Shown piece by piece: positions 1 to 12,335 of a stretch of DNA of 64,000 nt. The notes under the pieces are model-generated. The model saw nothing but the letters and a program-made list of their open reading frames with translations. It had not been told where the DNA came from and searched no databases. Where the stretch lies: the NCBI RefSeq assembly GCF_043641665.1, contig NC_092182.1, forward strand, positions 27,403,293-27,467,292, written 5' to 3'. Each line of letters begins with the position of its first letter. The first letter of the stretch is position 1. This stretch comes from Enoplosus armatus (lineage: Eukaryota > Chordata > Actinopteri > Centrarchiformes > Enoplosidae). The position numbers and the translations under genes were made by a program.

Positions 1-17
1 GGGGGGGGGGGGGGGGG
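1..17 (+). repeat. poly-G run at the window edge
   Basis: The window opens with 17 consecutive G residues, cut by the window boundary, so the true run may be longer. It is followed by a short spacer and a second G run at 30-49. Confidence 0.95.
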
Positions 18-29
18 TATGGAGTGGGA

Positions 30-49
30 GGGGGGGGGGGGGGGGGGGG
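30..49 (+). repeat. poly-G run (20 G)
   Basis: Twenty consecutive G residues. Together with positions 1-17 this makes a G-rich block likely to fold into G-quadruplexes. The pyrimidine-rich stretch that follows (about 60-240) is C/T-rich on the same strand, so the block ends in a sharp purine-to-pyrimidine switch. The open frame running through it has a Gly, Ser, Pro and Leu composition typical of low-complexity DNA and is not called as a gene. Confidence 0.95.
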
Positions 50-317
50 CAGTGCCTTGCATTCTCCGAATTACTCCACCCCCAAACTGCTTTCTCCCCT
101 CCCTTTTTTTTCAATCCCTCCTCTTCTCTACCTCTTTCATTCACTCATAATCTCCATTCTCCTCTTTTCCTCTTTGTCTTTTTCCTTCTTTCATTCACTC
201 TCTCTTTACCGCCCCCCCTGCCCCCCCCCCCATCACACCCCTCTTCTTCAGGCAGGTCACACTGTGGGCCGTAGCCTGTTTGTGTCTCTAAAGGCATGCG
301 CTCTAATCATGAGCTAA

Positions 318-1292
318 TAGATCAATATGTTTACTCAACGCCTCCTCCGATGGAGTTATGATGATGCCATTGATCCAGGCTGAGAATGATCATCATGTCG
401 CTTTCATCAATATCTGTGCATTGCCAGTGAAATGGCGTGGGCTCTCTTATTCATGGCAATAGTGACTATCCACTAGACAGTTAGATTGGCTCTCTGAAGG
501 GACGCTGCTCTGCTTCTGAATAAACACAATATTAACTCACTAAAATAAAAGGGATTCAGCTCAGATTTTAGCCAATTTATGAATGTCGATACAAATATTC
601 CCAAACACAAAGCCAAGACAAAGATAATGGAGTTGCTTGTGTTACACCACCCCTTCAGTGTGTATCTCTGGAAGGTAAAAGCCTTATTTATTTGCCTGAT
701 TTGCCATGCCTTTGCTCATATGACTTTATGGACACAGTGACAGCACCTAGAGTGGTTTTATATGTGCTTGTGCATTTTAGCACTGTGTGAAATAAGCCTT
801 GATTGAATATAAAAGCTCAACTAAGTGTTCTTTGAATTCATAAAATCATTCTTTGTCCGAGGTAAAAGCCTCATGTTTTTCTTGTAATGGCTTTCTGGTC
901 TTTCTGTGGGAGAGAGGTTCATGTTCACCTCTTAAGACTGAACTCTAACCTCACGCTGGCGGCCGCGAGCACTCGAAACACAGAATTTTGATTTGATAAG
1001 TTTGCCAAGAATTGTGACCAAGCATATTTTTTAACAAGTTGTTGCTCCTCAAAGCACGCAATTTTATCCACATTGATTTCGCTCCATTTGCCAAGCCCCA
1101 GTCCTGCTGAAGGCGGTATTAAAGAAGCAGAGCTTTGACTGGAAGGTCACTGACTCAAATCTCAGACATGGTCATGAACAGTGAATGAAAAACACCTTCC
1201 ACCAGCAGTTACTGTGCAGGTGGAATTGTTGTGGTGAAGGTGGAGATGTGTGAATTTACAATATGTAATAGTCTGAGTGTGAAGTAGGGTGA
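318..1292. other. unique AT-rich sequence, no gene seen
   Basis: No open frame of useful length and no recognised repeat. One short CpG-containing stretch lies near 952-975. Nothing else stands out. Confidence 0.5.
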
Positions 1293-1550
1293 CGGTAAAT
1301 GGTAAATAGACTGCATTTATATAGCACCTTTATCCCTATAGCACTGCAAAGCACTTCACAATGCTGCACATTCACCCACGCGCACAAACACAGATTCATA
1401 CAGCGATGGCACGGGGCCGACCCGCTCACCAGGAGCAGTTTGGGGCTCCGTGTCTGGCTCAAGGACACTTAAACAGACTGCTAACAGGAGCTGGGAATCG
1501 AACCAAAGCACTGCAGTCTGGAAACATTTCTCTCTGTCCGTCCGAGCCAT
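1293..1550 (-). mobile_element. tRNA-derived SINE, antisense copy
   Basis: Read on the minus strand, this begins with a degenerate A-box-like segment (near 1550) and has a clear B box, GGTTCGATTCC, at 1494-1504. The body matches the 24276-24545 copy through landmarks such as GTGTCCTTGAGC and a 3' end rich in TAAATGG units. The A box is eroded, so this is an old, probably silent copy. A tRNA-derived head joined to a family-specific body is established SINE architecture. The exact family name is not assigned. Confidence 0.7.
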
Positions 1551-2737
1551 TAAAAACATTTACCTTTGTCGACTGTTTTAAGATTCATTGTCGACAAGTA
1601 GGTCAATTAATTTGAGAGAGACGGGATTTTCCACTTGCACAGATGTTATCCCTTTGTCAGCCGTAGACTTAAGTGGCTGACTGTCTTTATGGAAACTGCT
1701 TTGATTTGATTCAGCTTTGTACTGTCGTGGAGTCTCATGTACAGGAGGAGCGTAGGTGTCACTTGTAAGTGATGCACGTCTCATTTCAGAATGAGTGAAA
1801 TGTGAAACTTGAATCCACTTATTAAATTTGTTTGATTTCATTTACGTTTAATTGGGAGTTAAGTCTTCTTAGATCAAACAAACAGGAGTGTGAGGATGAG
1901 AACTGAACCGAACCAACTACTCAATGATCATATATGAAAGCAGAGCCAAGTAGAGAGGTGCATGTTGAGCGGATATTTTTTGAAGCAAGTAGGAAAGGCA
2001 GATATGTAGTTAGCTCTGACAATGTACAGAATCTCTGTTCACCCATTGAACTGAAGTGGAGTGATAGGGGAGAGAGTGATATGATTGAGGGGGGAGAGGG
2101 GTGAAACATATCTTGAAAATTGTTGGTATTTTGTCCCAGAACTAGGCCATCTTTGAGAGTGTTATTATAACTGACAGCACACATTGTCCCTATTGTGTAG
2201 AAAAAAACTCTTCCTTGACTCTGGGGCTCAGTCAGATAATTGAAAACGTATTGTTAAATGTCACAAATGAAAAATCCAAAATTGGACAATTGACCACTCA
2301 TCCTCAATTTTTGGGAAAAAAAAAGCCATGATTGTGGTGGCAGAAGGTTTCTGTAGGACTCTGGGTTTATGTGTCAGATACGTTAAGGGATTGGTTAAAT
2401 AAACCGAGTAGACCGCGATGAAGCGCCTGCCTTCAGAGATGCGAGAAGATACTTGCCATATGCAAAAAAAGCATTTAAAAAGCGCCTGCGAGATGAGCAA
2501 CAGAGAGGTGAAGAAGAGGGCTTGTGTATGCTGACAACTCGGGCAGTGATTGGCTGGCTGAGACGATGTGGGAGGTAGGAGGAGAGAAAAGATGCTGAAC
2601 TCGAGTGAAGGATGTGGACATAGCCTTGGCTGAGTCCCATGTTGGATTCCTTACAGAAATCTTGTGGAATGCTGATAATTAATGTTTAATGTTAATGGTT
2701 GCAGCACAGCAGTTTGTTTTTAGGAAATACAGCCATT
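1551..2737. other. unique sequence, no gene seen
   Basis: Several overlapping open frames of 79-87 codons occur on the minus strand here, but in competing frames, with no conserved motif and ordinary AT-rich composition. They are treated as chance. Nothing else is recognised. Confidence 0.5.
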
Positions 2738-3181
2738 CTAACAGCTTTGTGAGACTGTACATTATTATACTGCACATTATTATTATTTGAGCTAAATGCT
2801 AACATCAGGATGCTAACATGCTCACAACGATAATCCCAACATGCTGATGTTGTTAAGGCAGGTCTAATGTTCATAGTTTAGCATGTTAGCATGATAACAT
2901 ACGTTAACTAGCGTTAAACACAAGGCAGGGCTAATGGGAATGTCATTAGTTTTGCAGGTATTTGGTTATAAACTAAAGTATTCGACTCGAAGATGGAGCT
3001 AGATGAAAGGTCAGAGGACCACCAGAGTCAGTAGTCTTCATCCCCTGGGAACCATGAATGGCCGTACCAAATGTCACACCGATCCAATAGTTGTTGAGCT
3101 ATTGAGACCAAAGTGGTGGACTGACCAACAGACAGACCTACATTGCCACTGATAGAGCCACGCCTCTAGCATGGCTGAATA
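2738..3181 (+). repeat. dispersed repeat family A, long copy
   Basis: This segment aligns by eye with 47246-47685. Landmarks shared in order are CAGCTTTGTGAG, GAGCTAAATGCTAA, several GCATGTTAGCAT-type words, a GTCAGAGGA-CACCA block, an ACCATGA block and GGTGGAC near the end. Antisense partial copies lie at 32425-32560 and 37785-37990. The family is one I recognise as common in teleost genomes. I could not determine its class because no coding region or clear terminal repeats are visible. Confidence 0.75.
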
Positions 3182-6009
3182 TAGAGGATGACTTGGGTAG
3201 TTAGTATTCAGGTTGAAAGCCACCATGACTGAACAAAGTCCCAACCCTAAAGCTAATTAACACTAAATGTAAGGAGAAGGATCTTCAATGCCTACTTTTA
3301 CCCAGCAGGAATTCACACATTCTGAACAGCTAGACTAAAACTGAAGTGAAAGTTCACCATTTTAGTAAAAGAAGAAACTGTACATGTCTGCTGCCTTCTC
3401 ACTGATGCTCACAGTCATCATAGGATATGACTCTGTGAGCTCCAACTGTACCTAACATAATGGACAATCAGGCTATTCCTGCTCAGTGCAGCATCCAGGC
3501 ACCACTCGAACATCTTAGCGCAGAGCTAAGACTAGCTGCTGGAGGAGGTATTCATTGCTCCTAACATCTTCAGACAGGCCAGGCTTTACCAGGGGGGTGG
3601 TGTTTCAATATTCATGACGGTACATGACAGAAGCGTCAATGAGAGGAGAAGTAGGAGTAAACCAACGCCACGGAGGGAGACAGGAGCGCCAGCAGAGAGG
3701 AGAGCGAGAGGGAGGGCAGGACAGAAGAGGTAGAAGTGATATCGAGTCTGACAAAGACAGAGAAAGTGTGGGAGCTGGAGAGGGAGAGACTGAGAACGAA
3801 GGGACGATATTACTACGACCTACCGAAAATATATAGAGAGAGCTGGACGACACAAGCACACGCATGTTATATATATATATATGCCATGTTATATATATAT
3901 CACACAAAGCAAAAATAGAATTGTGCAGCGGAAACCAGCGACTGGTTATTATTATTATTAGTCTTTTCCCACAACAAAGCCACAATAAATAGTTTTAATT
4001 ATATTATTAATTATATTTTTCCCATCAGTTTGGTGTGGCCTGTGGCTCTAAACACTACGATACCCATGAGCCTCAGCTGCTGTTGCTATGGAATTAAAAA
4101 TGTTTAATTCCTGCAAAAATCAGCTCCAGAATCCAAAAGCAAAAGCAGATTTCAGACAAGTATTGGACCCTGGAACATGTTCAGTGTCGTTGCTTTCTGC
4201 AGTCTCTGCATGACAACTCACCACCGGGCTACAGTTAGTTTAAGATCATGCTTACTGTTAAATATGCAGCTCTGTGATGGGAGGTGAAGTCCAGAGGAAC
4301 AACACGCTCAACCTCCACACCCTCAAGCTGCCAGTATGCTTCATCAGAAGCTGCTCGTTGGATGGTCGAACAAATCTTCACTATATGCGTGTTGGAATTC
4401 TTACTCGACTTCTTTTTTGTGAAAGAACCAGATATTTTCTAATGTGGCTGCTCGACTTTTGTACTGATGATTCAACCAGGAGAGTTTCATGCCCTTCCAA
4501 GTGTTGGAAGTGCCCCAAATGTCAGTCAGCTAACATATGCGCTGAATGAACGGGACGCTCAGAATATCTTCTCTCACTTTGCACAGAACGAAAGACAAAA
4601 GGCAGGTTGTGCAGCACGGTATGAAGAGAAGCTGACAGCATGAAGACACACAAACACAAGGGACAGAGGTGGGACATGTGACATTACAATAACAGATGCA
4701 TCCAAACACAGAGATGAAAAGACATACACATGCACACATCGAGGGGGGGGGTAAATCTCTCCAGCTGTACGGCTCTTCGCCTCCCAGTATGAATGCAGGG
4801 AAGGCGTCAGGCAAGCTGGGGCCCATCCGTGCGACTGTATCTAATGAAAAGTGACAACTCCCTTCTCCCGGAGAGCCTTCCTGTTTTGCTAGGCTTCAAA
4901 TCCTATTTGCTTGCCCCCCCTACCACCACCACCTCCCACACCATCACCGCTCTCCGCCTCTCTCCTCTCATCTTCTTCTCACTTTTCTAATGAGGGTTCC
5001 CCACTTTCTGAAAAATGTGTTGCCAATATAGTCTTATTATAGTTTATATTGTATATATATATATATTGTAATTGCCCCCCAGTGAAAGGGAGAGAGAGGG
5101 AGGGAAGATGGTTTTTAAATGTGTAATAATGTGATGGAATTGTGGGCAGTGACCAGATACTGAATGGCAGATGTTTAGGGAGGCAGAGACGAGAAGCAGA
5201 GAAACGGGTTGACAGTATAATTTGAAAGATAGCAAGTAAATTGATTATTGAATGGCAGGTATTCAGAGCGTGTCAGATTATCTGATGAGTATGTGATAGG
5301 AAAACTTCGCACTGTACTCAATCAATCTACAAGAAAGATAAACTGCTGCTCTGATATGAGGACTCTCCATCTTCGTCGGGCGTTTATAAGTCGATGAAGC
5401 AAAATAGCTTTCTGAGACGGGTCGGGGGTTCCTGCAGCGCACCAGCCGTCTTGGATTGTGTCTGCTTTTATACTTTCTGTTTTCCTTTCTTTATTAGCAT
5501 CCCCATTTGCACCAGCATGAGCGTTGGCTATTCTTCCTGGACTCCCCCACACATGCAGTCATAACAACAAATCAACAGTCAAGTACATACGGAAGAGAAA
5601 CAAGTCGTCATTCTTTCAACAGACATTGCTTTATGATCCAAGGTTATACCAGACGTTTTGTCTCTTGTACTGTTCAACAGGTTTATTGTTTATTTAATTT
5701 CTGTGTTGGTTCAGTTTTTAACTGATACCTTGATCCTGTTACAATAGACTTAAGCACCGATTTGTTGCTACCGCTAACTTTAACTCCTTGTGTAAAATGT
5801 TGCACAGCTTTCCTGTTGATGACGCAGCTGCATATATTGTTGAGTCCTCTTTAAAACGAATGGAAGATCATTAGACAGAAAACAATAGCGTCCCTAAACA
5901 GCTAGTAACATGACCTTTGACCTGCCTCCTACTTGTCAGGTAGCTGTTTCCAGCTCACAACAAAGAATGATCTATAACATCGAACGCCTCTCAAGATTGT
6001 GCAACATTA
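3182..6009. other. mostly unique sequence with simple-repeat patches
   Basis: Contents include a purine-rich stretch at about 3640-3800, an AT dinucleotide patch at about 3865-3901, an ATT repeat near 3948-3960, and a pyrimidine-rich patch at about 4860-4990. The 126-codon minus-strand frame over 3605-3985 is the complement of the purine-rich tract and is Ser/Leu/Pro-biased low complexity, so it is not called as a gene. Confidence 0.5.
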
Positions 6010-6165
6010 TCAGAATCAGAATCAGAAATACTTTATTGATCCCTGGGGGGGGGGGGGGGGGGGATTGTACAGTACCGGTGCTCCCATTCAAGAATAGAAA
6101 ATAACATAATTTAGAGCTAAAAGTATGTACAAAATATAAAAATAAGAAATAGAAGTAAAAATATA
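6010..6165 (+). repeat. dispersed repeat family B (ATCAGAAATACTTTATTGAT), copy 1
   Basis: Starts with tandem ATCAGA units, then AAATACTTTATTGATCCC, a 19-G run, and an A-rich body. Three further copies (26955, 45898, 50930) share the head in the same orientation. The family is frequent in teleosts. It may be the end of a SINE or LINE, but the class is not proven here. Confidence 0.75.
6045..6063 (+). repeat. poly-G run (19 G) inside family B copy
   Basis: The other family B copies have only four to six G residues at this point (CCCCGGGGGGAAATT at 45933). The run is therefore an expansion of a pre-existing short G tract in one repeat copy, or a sequencing or assembly error. Confidence 0.9.
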
Positions 6166-7863
6166 CACATTTACAGTATGTATATATTATGTAGCATGTA
6201 TATCTACATTCATAGACACCATTATTTTTGTATGTATAAAACACAAGTGCATGTGTGTGTGTGTGCCTGAAAGTATGAGTGTGTGTCCTTGGAGTAAGAG
6301 TGTGTTTGTGTGTGTTTTCCGCTGCTGTGCCTATTAGGGCAGTCAGTTAAATTGGCAGTGCAGGGTACAGTATGTGGGTTAGGGTGCCGTCCTCCTTGTT
6401 AATATTTCATCTCAGCGCTGGAAGAAAGAAATGGGGCAGAGAAGCACAGAAGGCCTAATGTGACGGAGACACTTCGTAGACGTGGGGGATGTGTGTTTAT
6501 GTGTGCGCGCACAATGTTTGCGGCTGTTTTGTTTATCTTTTATTGATTTCTGGCTGTATTTTGCCTGATTTTCTTTTGTTGTGTTATATCTTTGCATGTA
6601 TAAAAGATGCTACCACACTGTGTGTCTATGATTGCATGCAAACAGCACACACGACACACAAGCTATGCAGGCTCATTAATGTGTCCTGGCACACGTGTGC
6701 TTTGTGTTTCTTCACGTGCCGTGTTCTTGTCCTACAGCTATGACCATGTTTGTCATGTATGCGCAAGTAGAACTTTCAGTACTGTGATGAGAATAAATGC
6801 AATTCGACACTTTTTCCGAGAAGCTGTCATAAACATGTCAGCTGCACTCTACATGTATAGTAGTATACATAAGAAATGCATGGCCTGAGTTGCTACAGGG
6901 TCTAAATCCCACTGCATTAGCAGGACGTTAAATAAACATGTTGTAGGAGTCAGATGGAAAGAGAGACATTTCTAGTTTGAGCCTGTAAGTGGGTTATATG
7001 ACCCACCTAATTTACATTTTTATGACAGGAATGTTAAAATATTTGATTCTAAAATAGGCTTTTCTAAATAATGTGCCAGTATTAAACTGGACGGCAACGA
7101 TGCAGCTTTGTGTTTGTGACCAACATAAAATACATACATAAATAGCATTTTAAAACGTGTTTGATGTTTGCATGAATCTGGACGGTCAAAGACAAAGAAA
7201 GAGAGGACTTTCACAGTTTGCTGAGTTAGCTACGGCGAAGCTGTTAGCCTGTGAGTCAGAGGTACAGCTGCGGGGGAGAGGAGAGAGGAAATGTGGCCGA
7301 AACCAGACAAAATAAACAGATGTGAAGAAGTGGAAGGGAAAGAGAGTCTGTATGTCAGTGTGTGAAAGGGGCGCTCGGTGAGCAATAACTCGTATCGTAT
7401 TTGTACCATAATTTAGCGCTTTATACGATGTATGATCAATAATTCTAACAGCCCCTAAATGTCATTTTTCCATAAGAGTGAGGTGGTATAGAGCTGATTT
7501 GGAAGCAGCCTGATTTTTCATCGTACGCTAATCATGTCAATAATGTATAATGTATCTGACCTTGGATCTGCCATTAATGATCCAATCACATCTCTGCTGA
7601 CATCAATGTCGCCACTCACAACCGCTTATAAAGTCATTGCTATTGTTTGTAGTCAAACCATGGTTTGGTCATCCTCAAGTTCTGTCTTCTTTAGTTTATA
7701 TAGAAAATATTCACCTGAAACCTATTTGCTTACAAGCTCGAATGCACAGTGTGTCCTACAGCCTGCATGATAAACGCCGGCCCAACATGCTGACAACACT
7801 TGTCAGGATTTTAAAACTCCGAGCTCAGCTTTGTGACACGTCCTCTTTCCATTTTAGCTAGAT
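6166..7863. other. TG-rich then unique sequence, no gene seen
   Basis: Interrupted TG repeats occupy about 6250-6320. The rest shows short unrelated open frames only. Confidence 0.45.
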
Positions 7864-7876
7864 GTTGCCTAGCAAC
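7864..7876. promoter_or_regulatory. perfect RFX X-box motif
   Basis: GTTGCC, one spacer base T, then AGCAAC fits the RFX consensus GTNRCC(N0-3)RGYAAC in both half-sites. RFX proteins bind this motif upstream of ciliary and neural genes. No transcription start is evident next to it, so function is inferred only from the motif. Confidence 0.4.
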
Positions 7877-8158
7877 TCAAGCAACAGGAATTCTGGGTTA
7901 GAGGAATTATGTCATGACATTTCAAACAGAAAAGCAACATCTAATAAGCCTACGTGAGTCAGAAGTACTGATATATTAATTAGATTACATATGGAACACA
8001 CAATTTGTCGAGAATTTGAAAGCCTGTGGCTACAGGCAGTTCAAAACTTTGGGACATCAGTGTGAAAATCTCCTGAAGCAATTACAGACAGTTGGAGATA
8101 CAAATCAAACATAAATCTACAGAAAAAGAGAGTTCTTGGTTGAGAATGGCATTCAGGG

Positions 8159-8178
8159 TCGCCATGTTTCCATGGCGA
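8159..8178. repeat. short perfect inverted repeat, 8-bp arms
   Basis: TCGCCATG, loop TTTC, CATGGCGA. It overlaps a degenerate second X-box-like word, GTTTCCATGGCGAT, about 300 bp from the perfect X-box. Confidence 0.6.
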
Positions 8179-8255
8179 TGACACAAGCAACTGCCAGCTG
8201 CCCGGGAACGTCAACAGAAATTGACAATTTACTCTGACTTAACCAGATGAAGCAT

Positions 8256-8274
8256 GGGGGGGGGGGGGGGGGGG
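8256..8274 (+). repeat. poly-G run (19 G)
   Basis: Nineteen uninterrupted G residues in otherwise AT-rich unique sequence. No flanking repeat family is recognised. Confidence 0.95.
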
Positions 8275-10364
8275 TGTTCTTCACACCCAAAATGAATAAT
8301 AAAATAGAGAAAATGTGGGCCATAAGTCATTCTTCCTGCTGATATCCTCTGTGCAGCTGCAGACACAGGTGCCCTTATAAAGTATGTGATGTCTTATGAA
8401 TATACAGCATATGATTTATAAAGGTCTGTCTGGAAGCCAGACCCCCCCCTCCCACACTTAACTTATTCATTTATTTATTTACTCCAAACAAACAAAACAC
8501 ACAACTTTTTCTCAGGAAACATCAACGTCGTACCGAGTTCAGCTAATTCAAAATATCCCTGTACTGTTTTTGTTGAGCAAGAGCAGCTAAAAATTCTCCA
8601 TTCTGAATTTCTGGGAAAATTGTGTTTATTTCCAGGGTTGAGAGACGATAATTGCAGTAATCAGTGAGAACAGTTTCAGTGTTATGACTGCTGCAAAATC
8701 ACAGGTTTCAAATGATGGTGGACTTAAAACTGAATACACATAATGGAAAACATAACTTGGCAATTTTCCAGTTTTGCCTTTAATTAGGTTTCAAGGCATT
8801 AAGGCTGTCACGATGGCCAGCGCCACTCTGTCCTGACAATATTACAATGACCCCAGAATTATCATGTAAGAGAGGAGTTCTTTCAAATGAAATAAGAGAA
8901 ATGAAAGCCAAGGGGAGAGGTAGAAAGGATTTTGTTAAGTTCAAGATAAGAGCATATTATAGCCAGTAGAGGAGGAAGATATGGGAGAGGGGATATGATT
9001 CAGTGGGGACAAGGGGACGTGAGGCACTTCTCGAAGAGATGAGTTTCCAGCCTGTGGTGGAAGATAACTCTGATGTTCTGACCGGAGGAGGCCTGGAGGT
9101 ATCACAGTGAGCCCTCGTGGCCTTCGCAGCCTTTTCAAAACTCTCTCATGCGTTCTGAATTACTACTGTCAAAAAGATATCCGGTCATTACCCGAGAGCA
9201 GAGATACTAAACTCTGCACTTTTATGTCTGGCTTCCATAGTTACCTCGGCCGTACAGTGCAGCCTCATTGGCTATCAGAAGCTATCGTTAGCACGTCATG
9301 CGAACAAAGAGGAAGCTTAACAGCGATTTCCATGACTGGAAAGTCCCATGACGACACATTATGGTTGGTTGATAGAGGCTGGCAGCGAGCGGACTAATGT
9401 GGGGATAACTGATCAAAATTCCTACGGCCACTAGAGGTCTTTATCACCAGACTGCTATCGTACATTTTTGGGCATTTGCTGAAACGACTGATGCTGTTGT
9501 TTAGCAACATGTTCTTGTATCTGTTGTGTTTTCCATCTTTAGTGCAATAACCACCAGTGGATCCATGGGACTGGGACCTAGATGAGCCAGTCAGGGCACT
9601 CCAGTAAATAAGCCCTGATATTCCTCATGAAGGTAAACTGAAGGCTCACAGCCACCATGACAGCTATCCTTGTCCTGGCTTGTGAGCAGCTCTGTATATC
9701 AGCATTGTGCTTATGATATTTTAGTTATTGTCCTTGCACTGATGCCAACAACACAAGCAGCTGCTTGTGGATTTTTCTGGTAAATAAAGTGAGTATGTTT
9801 CTGAAATTTCTCTTTAAGTTACTAACATGTCTCTCCCCTACTGTCACCAAGAACAGTCACATATTTTAAGTCACTCTGTCTCTGTGCCACTAGGCTTTCT
9901 GTCTTTGCTCAGACCTGTAAAAAATACCAGGCTGTGCTGAGGCACGAACTGGGGTATACATAGCATACCACCCTGTCAGGGGATTATCTTGTAAAACTGA
10001 TAAGTATCTAGGCAGTGGTCTTTTGAAACAAACAGGGGTCCTGCAGTCTAATTAGCAAATTAAAGACCCAGAGAGCAACTGGGGTTTGACAGATGAGACA
10101 ATAGCTATAAATGTCACTGGTAATGCCCCCACCCTGTTCCCCAGCTCTGAGCATGCACACAAACACACAGAGGCATTAACGTACATGGAGGCATTCCAGT
10201 ATGTACACAGAGACATAAACAGAAGGATTCCCACACACAAGAATGCACACTTTTCCTTTTTTCAACACCTGTTGCATGATCAATAACCATTTGTAGATTC
10301 AATAGGCTCCCAGATCCCTAACCTAATTACAGCCCATAGAGAGACTATTGGAGAGCTGGCCTCA

Positions 10365-10366
<2 letters not shown>
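8275..10366. other. unique sequence, no gene seen
   Basis: The longest frame is 96 codons at 9107-9397 on the plus strand. It lacks a recognisable domain. No flanking splice signals were sought beyond a quick look. Confidence 0.45.

Positions 10367-10394
<28 letters not shown>
10367..10394 (+). repeat. TG dinucleotide microsatellite
   Basis: About 14 uninterrupted TG units. A second TG tract follows at 10538-10560. Confidence 0.95.
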
Positions 10395-10397
<3 letters not shown>

Positions 10398-10537
10398 CCA
10401 TATAAACATACACAACCACACTGTCTCCTTTCAGCCTGCACTCTTACATACCAGTGAGCAAATATGTTTGTCTATGCTCACTTGCACTTGTGCACAGATG
10501 TATGAATGCATAGAAGCATAAATATGTAAGCCTAGAC

Positions 10538-10560
10538 GTGTGTGTGTGTGTGTGTGTGTG
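10538..10560 (+). repeat. GT dinucleotide microsatellite
   Basis: About 11 GT units, 143 bp downstream of the preceding TG tract. Confidence 0.95.
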
Positions 10561-12216
10561 TCTCTATCCATCTGTCTGTCCTCAGGCCACACAGACCAGG
10601 TCACTAAAGGTATTCAATGAATTGCAGAGGAACATGCAAAGTCACGCCATTGATCCATTGTTCCAAGCAAGGAGGGGTCCTATCTAAAATCACCCCCCTG
10701 AGGCAATATTGGCTGAAGGAATGTGAAAACAGAAGACGTCTGCTTTGGTACTTTAGGACACACATTGATCACCTCGACAGAGAGAGGGACAGTTCTTTGG
10801 GAGAATAATGGTGACGCAGGCGACATAATTGATCTTAACTCGTGGTCTGTCATTAAGTGTTGAGTTAATTAGGTGAGACTCTTGACAGGGCGTGGTGTGT
10901 AGTGGTGGTGTCATGCAGATGAGTACATACCTTGAATGTTTGCCTTTTCTCTCTTGATTGTATCTAAATGTTGAAGCTGTGTTTACTAAATGTCCCAGAT
11001 TCTCTGTTTGAGAGTACATTAAAAATCCAATTTGTCTCGGCTCGACTAAAGTTGGCTGACAAAGTTCTTGTACAGTTTTGTGACAAATTGGCAGCAGAGA
11101 TGATTTACCAATTGTGAAAATACTCTAAAATGGAAAGTAAGTGCAAGCCAAACGAACAGACTTTGCATTTTTAATGTTTGAAAGTCAGTCAAAAGGGAAA
11201 AGAAATCCCCACATTCATCTGCTTTCAGAACAAAAGGCCTGCAATGATCAGCCAAGTAAAGCAGAGAGGTTCTGTAATAAAGATGAACGTATGCAACCTA
11301 ATGTATTCTGTTTGCTGACTTTAGAAAGTAGCATTCAAAGTTAATTAGGTGAAACCTCCAAGAGGGTGTGGTGTTACAAGTTTTCGACAGAGGAAACTTT
11401 GTTCGATCACTAACTGCAGAGTAACATCTCATAAAGTGACTTTCGTGCGCCTGTGTCACTCTGAGTGCCGTGACGCTTTAAAGGTTTTTTTTAAATGCAA
11501 TTATTACATTGTTAACATGTAGCTGGGGGTCATCAAATCATGTCATCTAATGTAGTAATTTGCATGTGAATGTATGTGTTGTGTCTTCCCTGTGATGGAA
11601 ACAATCAGAAACAAATGAGGCTAAAAAGCAGCGACGGATGGCTGGGAACCTCTCACAGCTTCAAGCACAGAGTTCATGTAGAAACTAATAACTGGCGACC
11701 CAATTACAGTGAAGACAGACAATAATAAAGTCTGGACTGAAACGCTTTGCCGGAGGCATAAAACACTGGTGGTATTTTCAGATAAGAATATCCAAAGACA
11801 GAAGCTTCATAAAACCAGAGTTCATCTGTTCATTCATGTGATTTATTCGTTTGGATTCCGTTCAGTGAAGTAATTCCCTTATTCATTGTGTCATTAATCC
11901 ACAATGTCATGCAGTCAAAACGTTATTCACCAATCCATCTATTCCTGAGAAGTTTGCGTACATATTTACTTTTTATGTGCACCTAAATGAGTCGGATCAG
12001 GTGGATAAACACGAGCACACTGTGGCATAAAGTTACATGAGTTCTGTGAACTGAAGTCGTCCAATTTCAGTCACCTCTTCTCACTGCAACCGGCAATGTG
12101 TGAAATTGCCTAATTCAGCTTTAAAGCAGAATGCCTCTTTTTATGGATCCTCTTAACAAAACACTTTCTGGGGGGACATTTAAACAACAGGCAGGGTTGT
12201 GTCTGTCCAGTGGACG
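10561..12216. other. unique sequence, no gene seen
   Basis: Two overlapping frames on opposite strands at 11046-11344 exclude each other as genes. No conserved motif, repeat family or promoter signal was recognised. Confidence 0.45.
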
Positions 12217-12335
12217 CACTGTAGCTCAGTGGGTTGAGCGTGATTAAGTTCATTGTAACAAAGGAGTGGGAGACTTATTCCACTGCCTGTGGATCCTGTC
12301 TGCACATGTGCATGCGGATAAAGCGCTATATACCC
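12217..12335 (+). mobile_element. possible tRNA-derived SINE remnant, sense
   Basis: TAGCTCAGTGG at 12222-12232 fits the pol III A-box consensus TRGYNNARNGG exactly and is followed by GTTGAGCG as in tRNA D-arms. About 90 bp on, GATAAAGCGCTATATA resembles the 3' body of fish SINEs. No B box follows, so the middle is deleted or diverged. A chance A box is possible. Confidence 0.4.
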
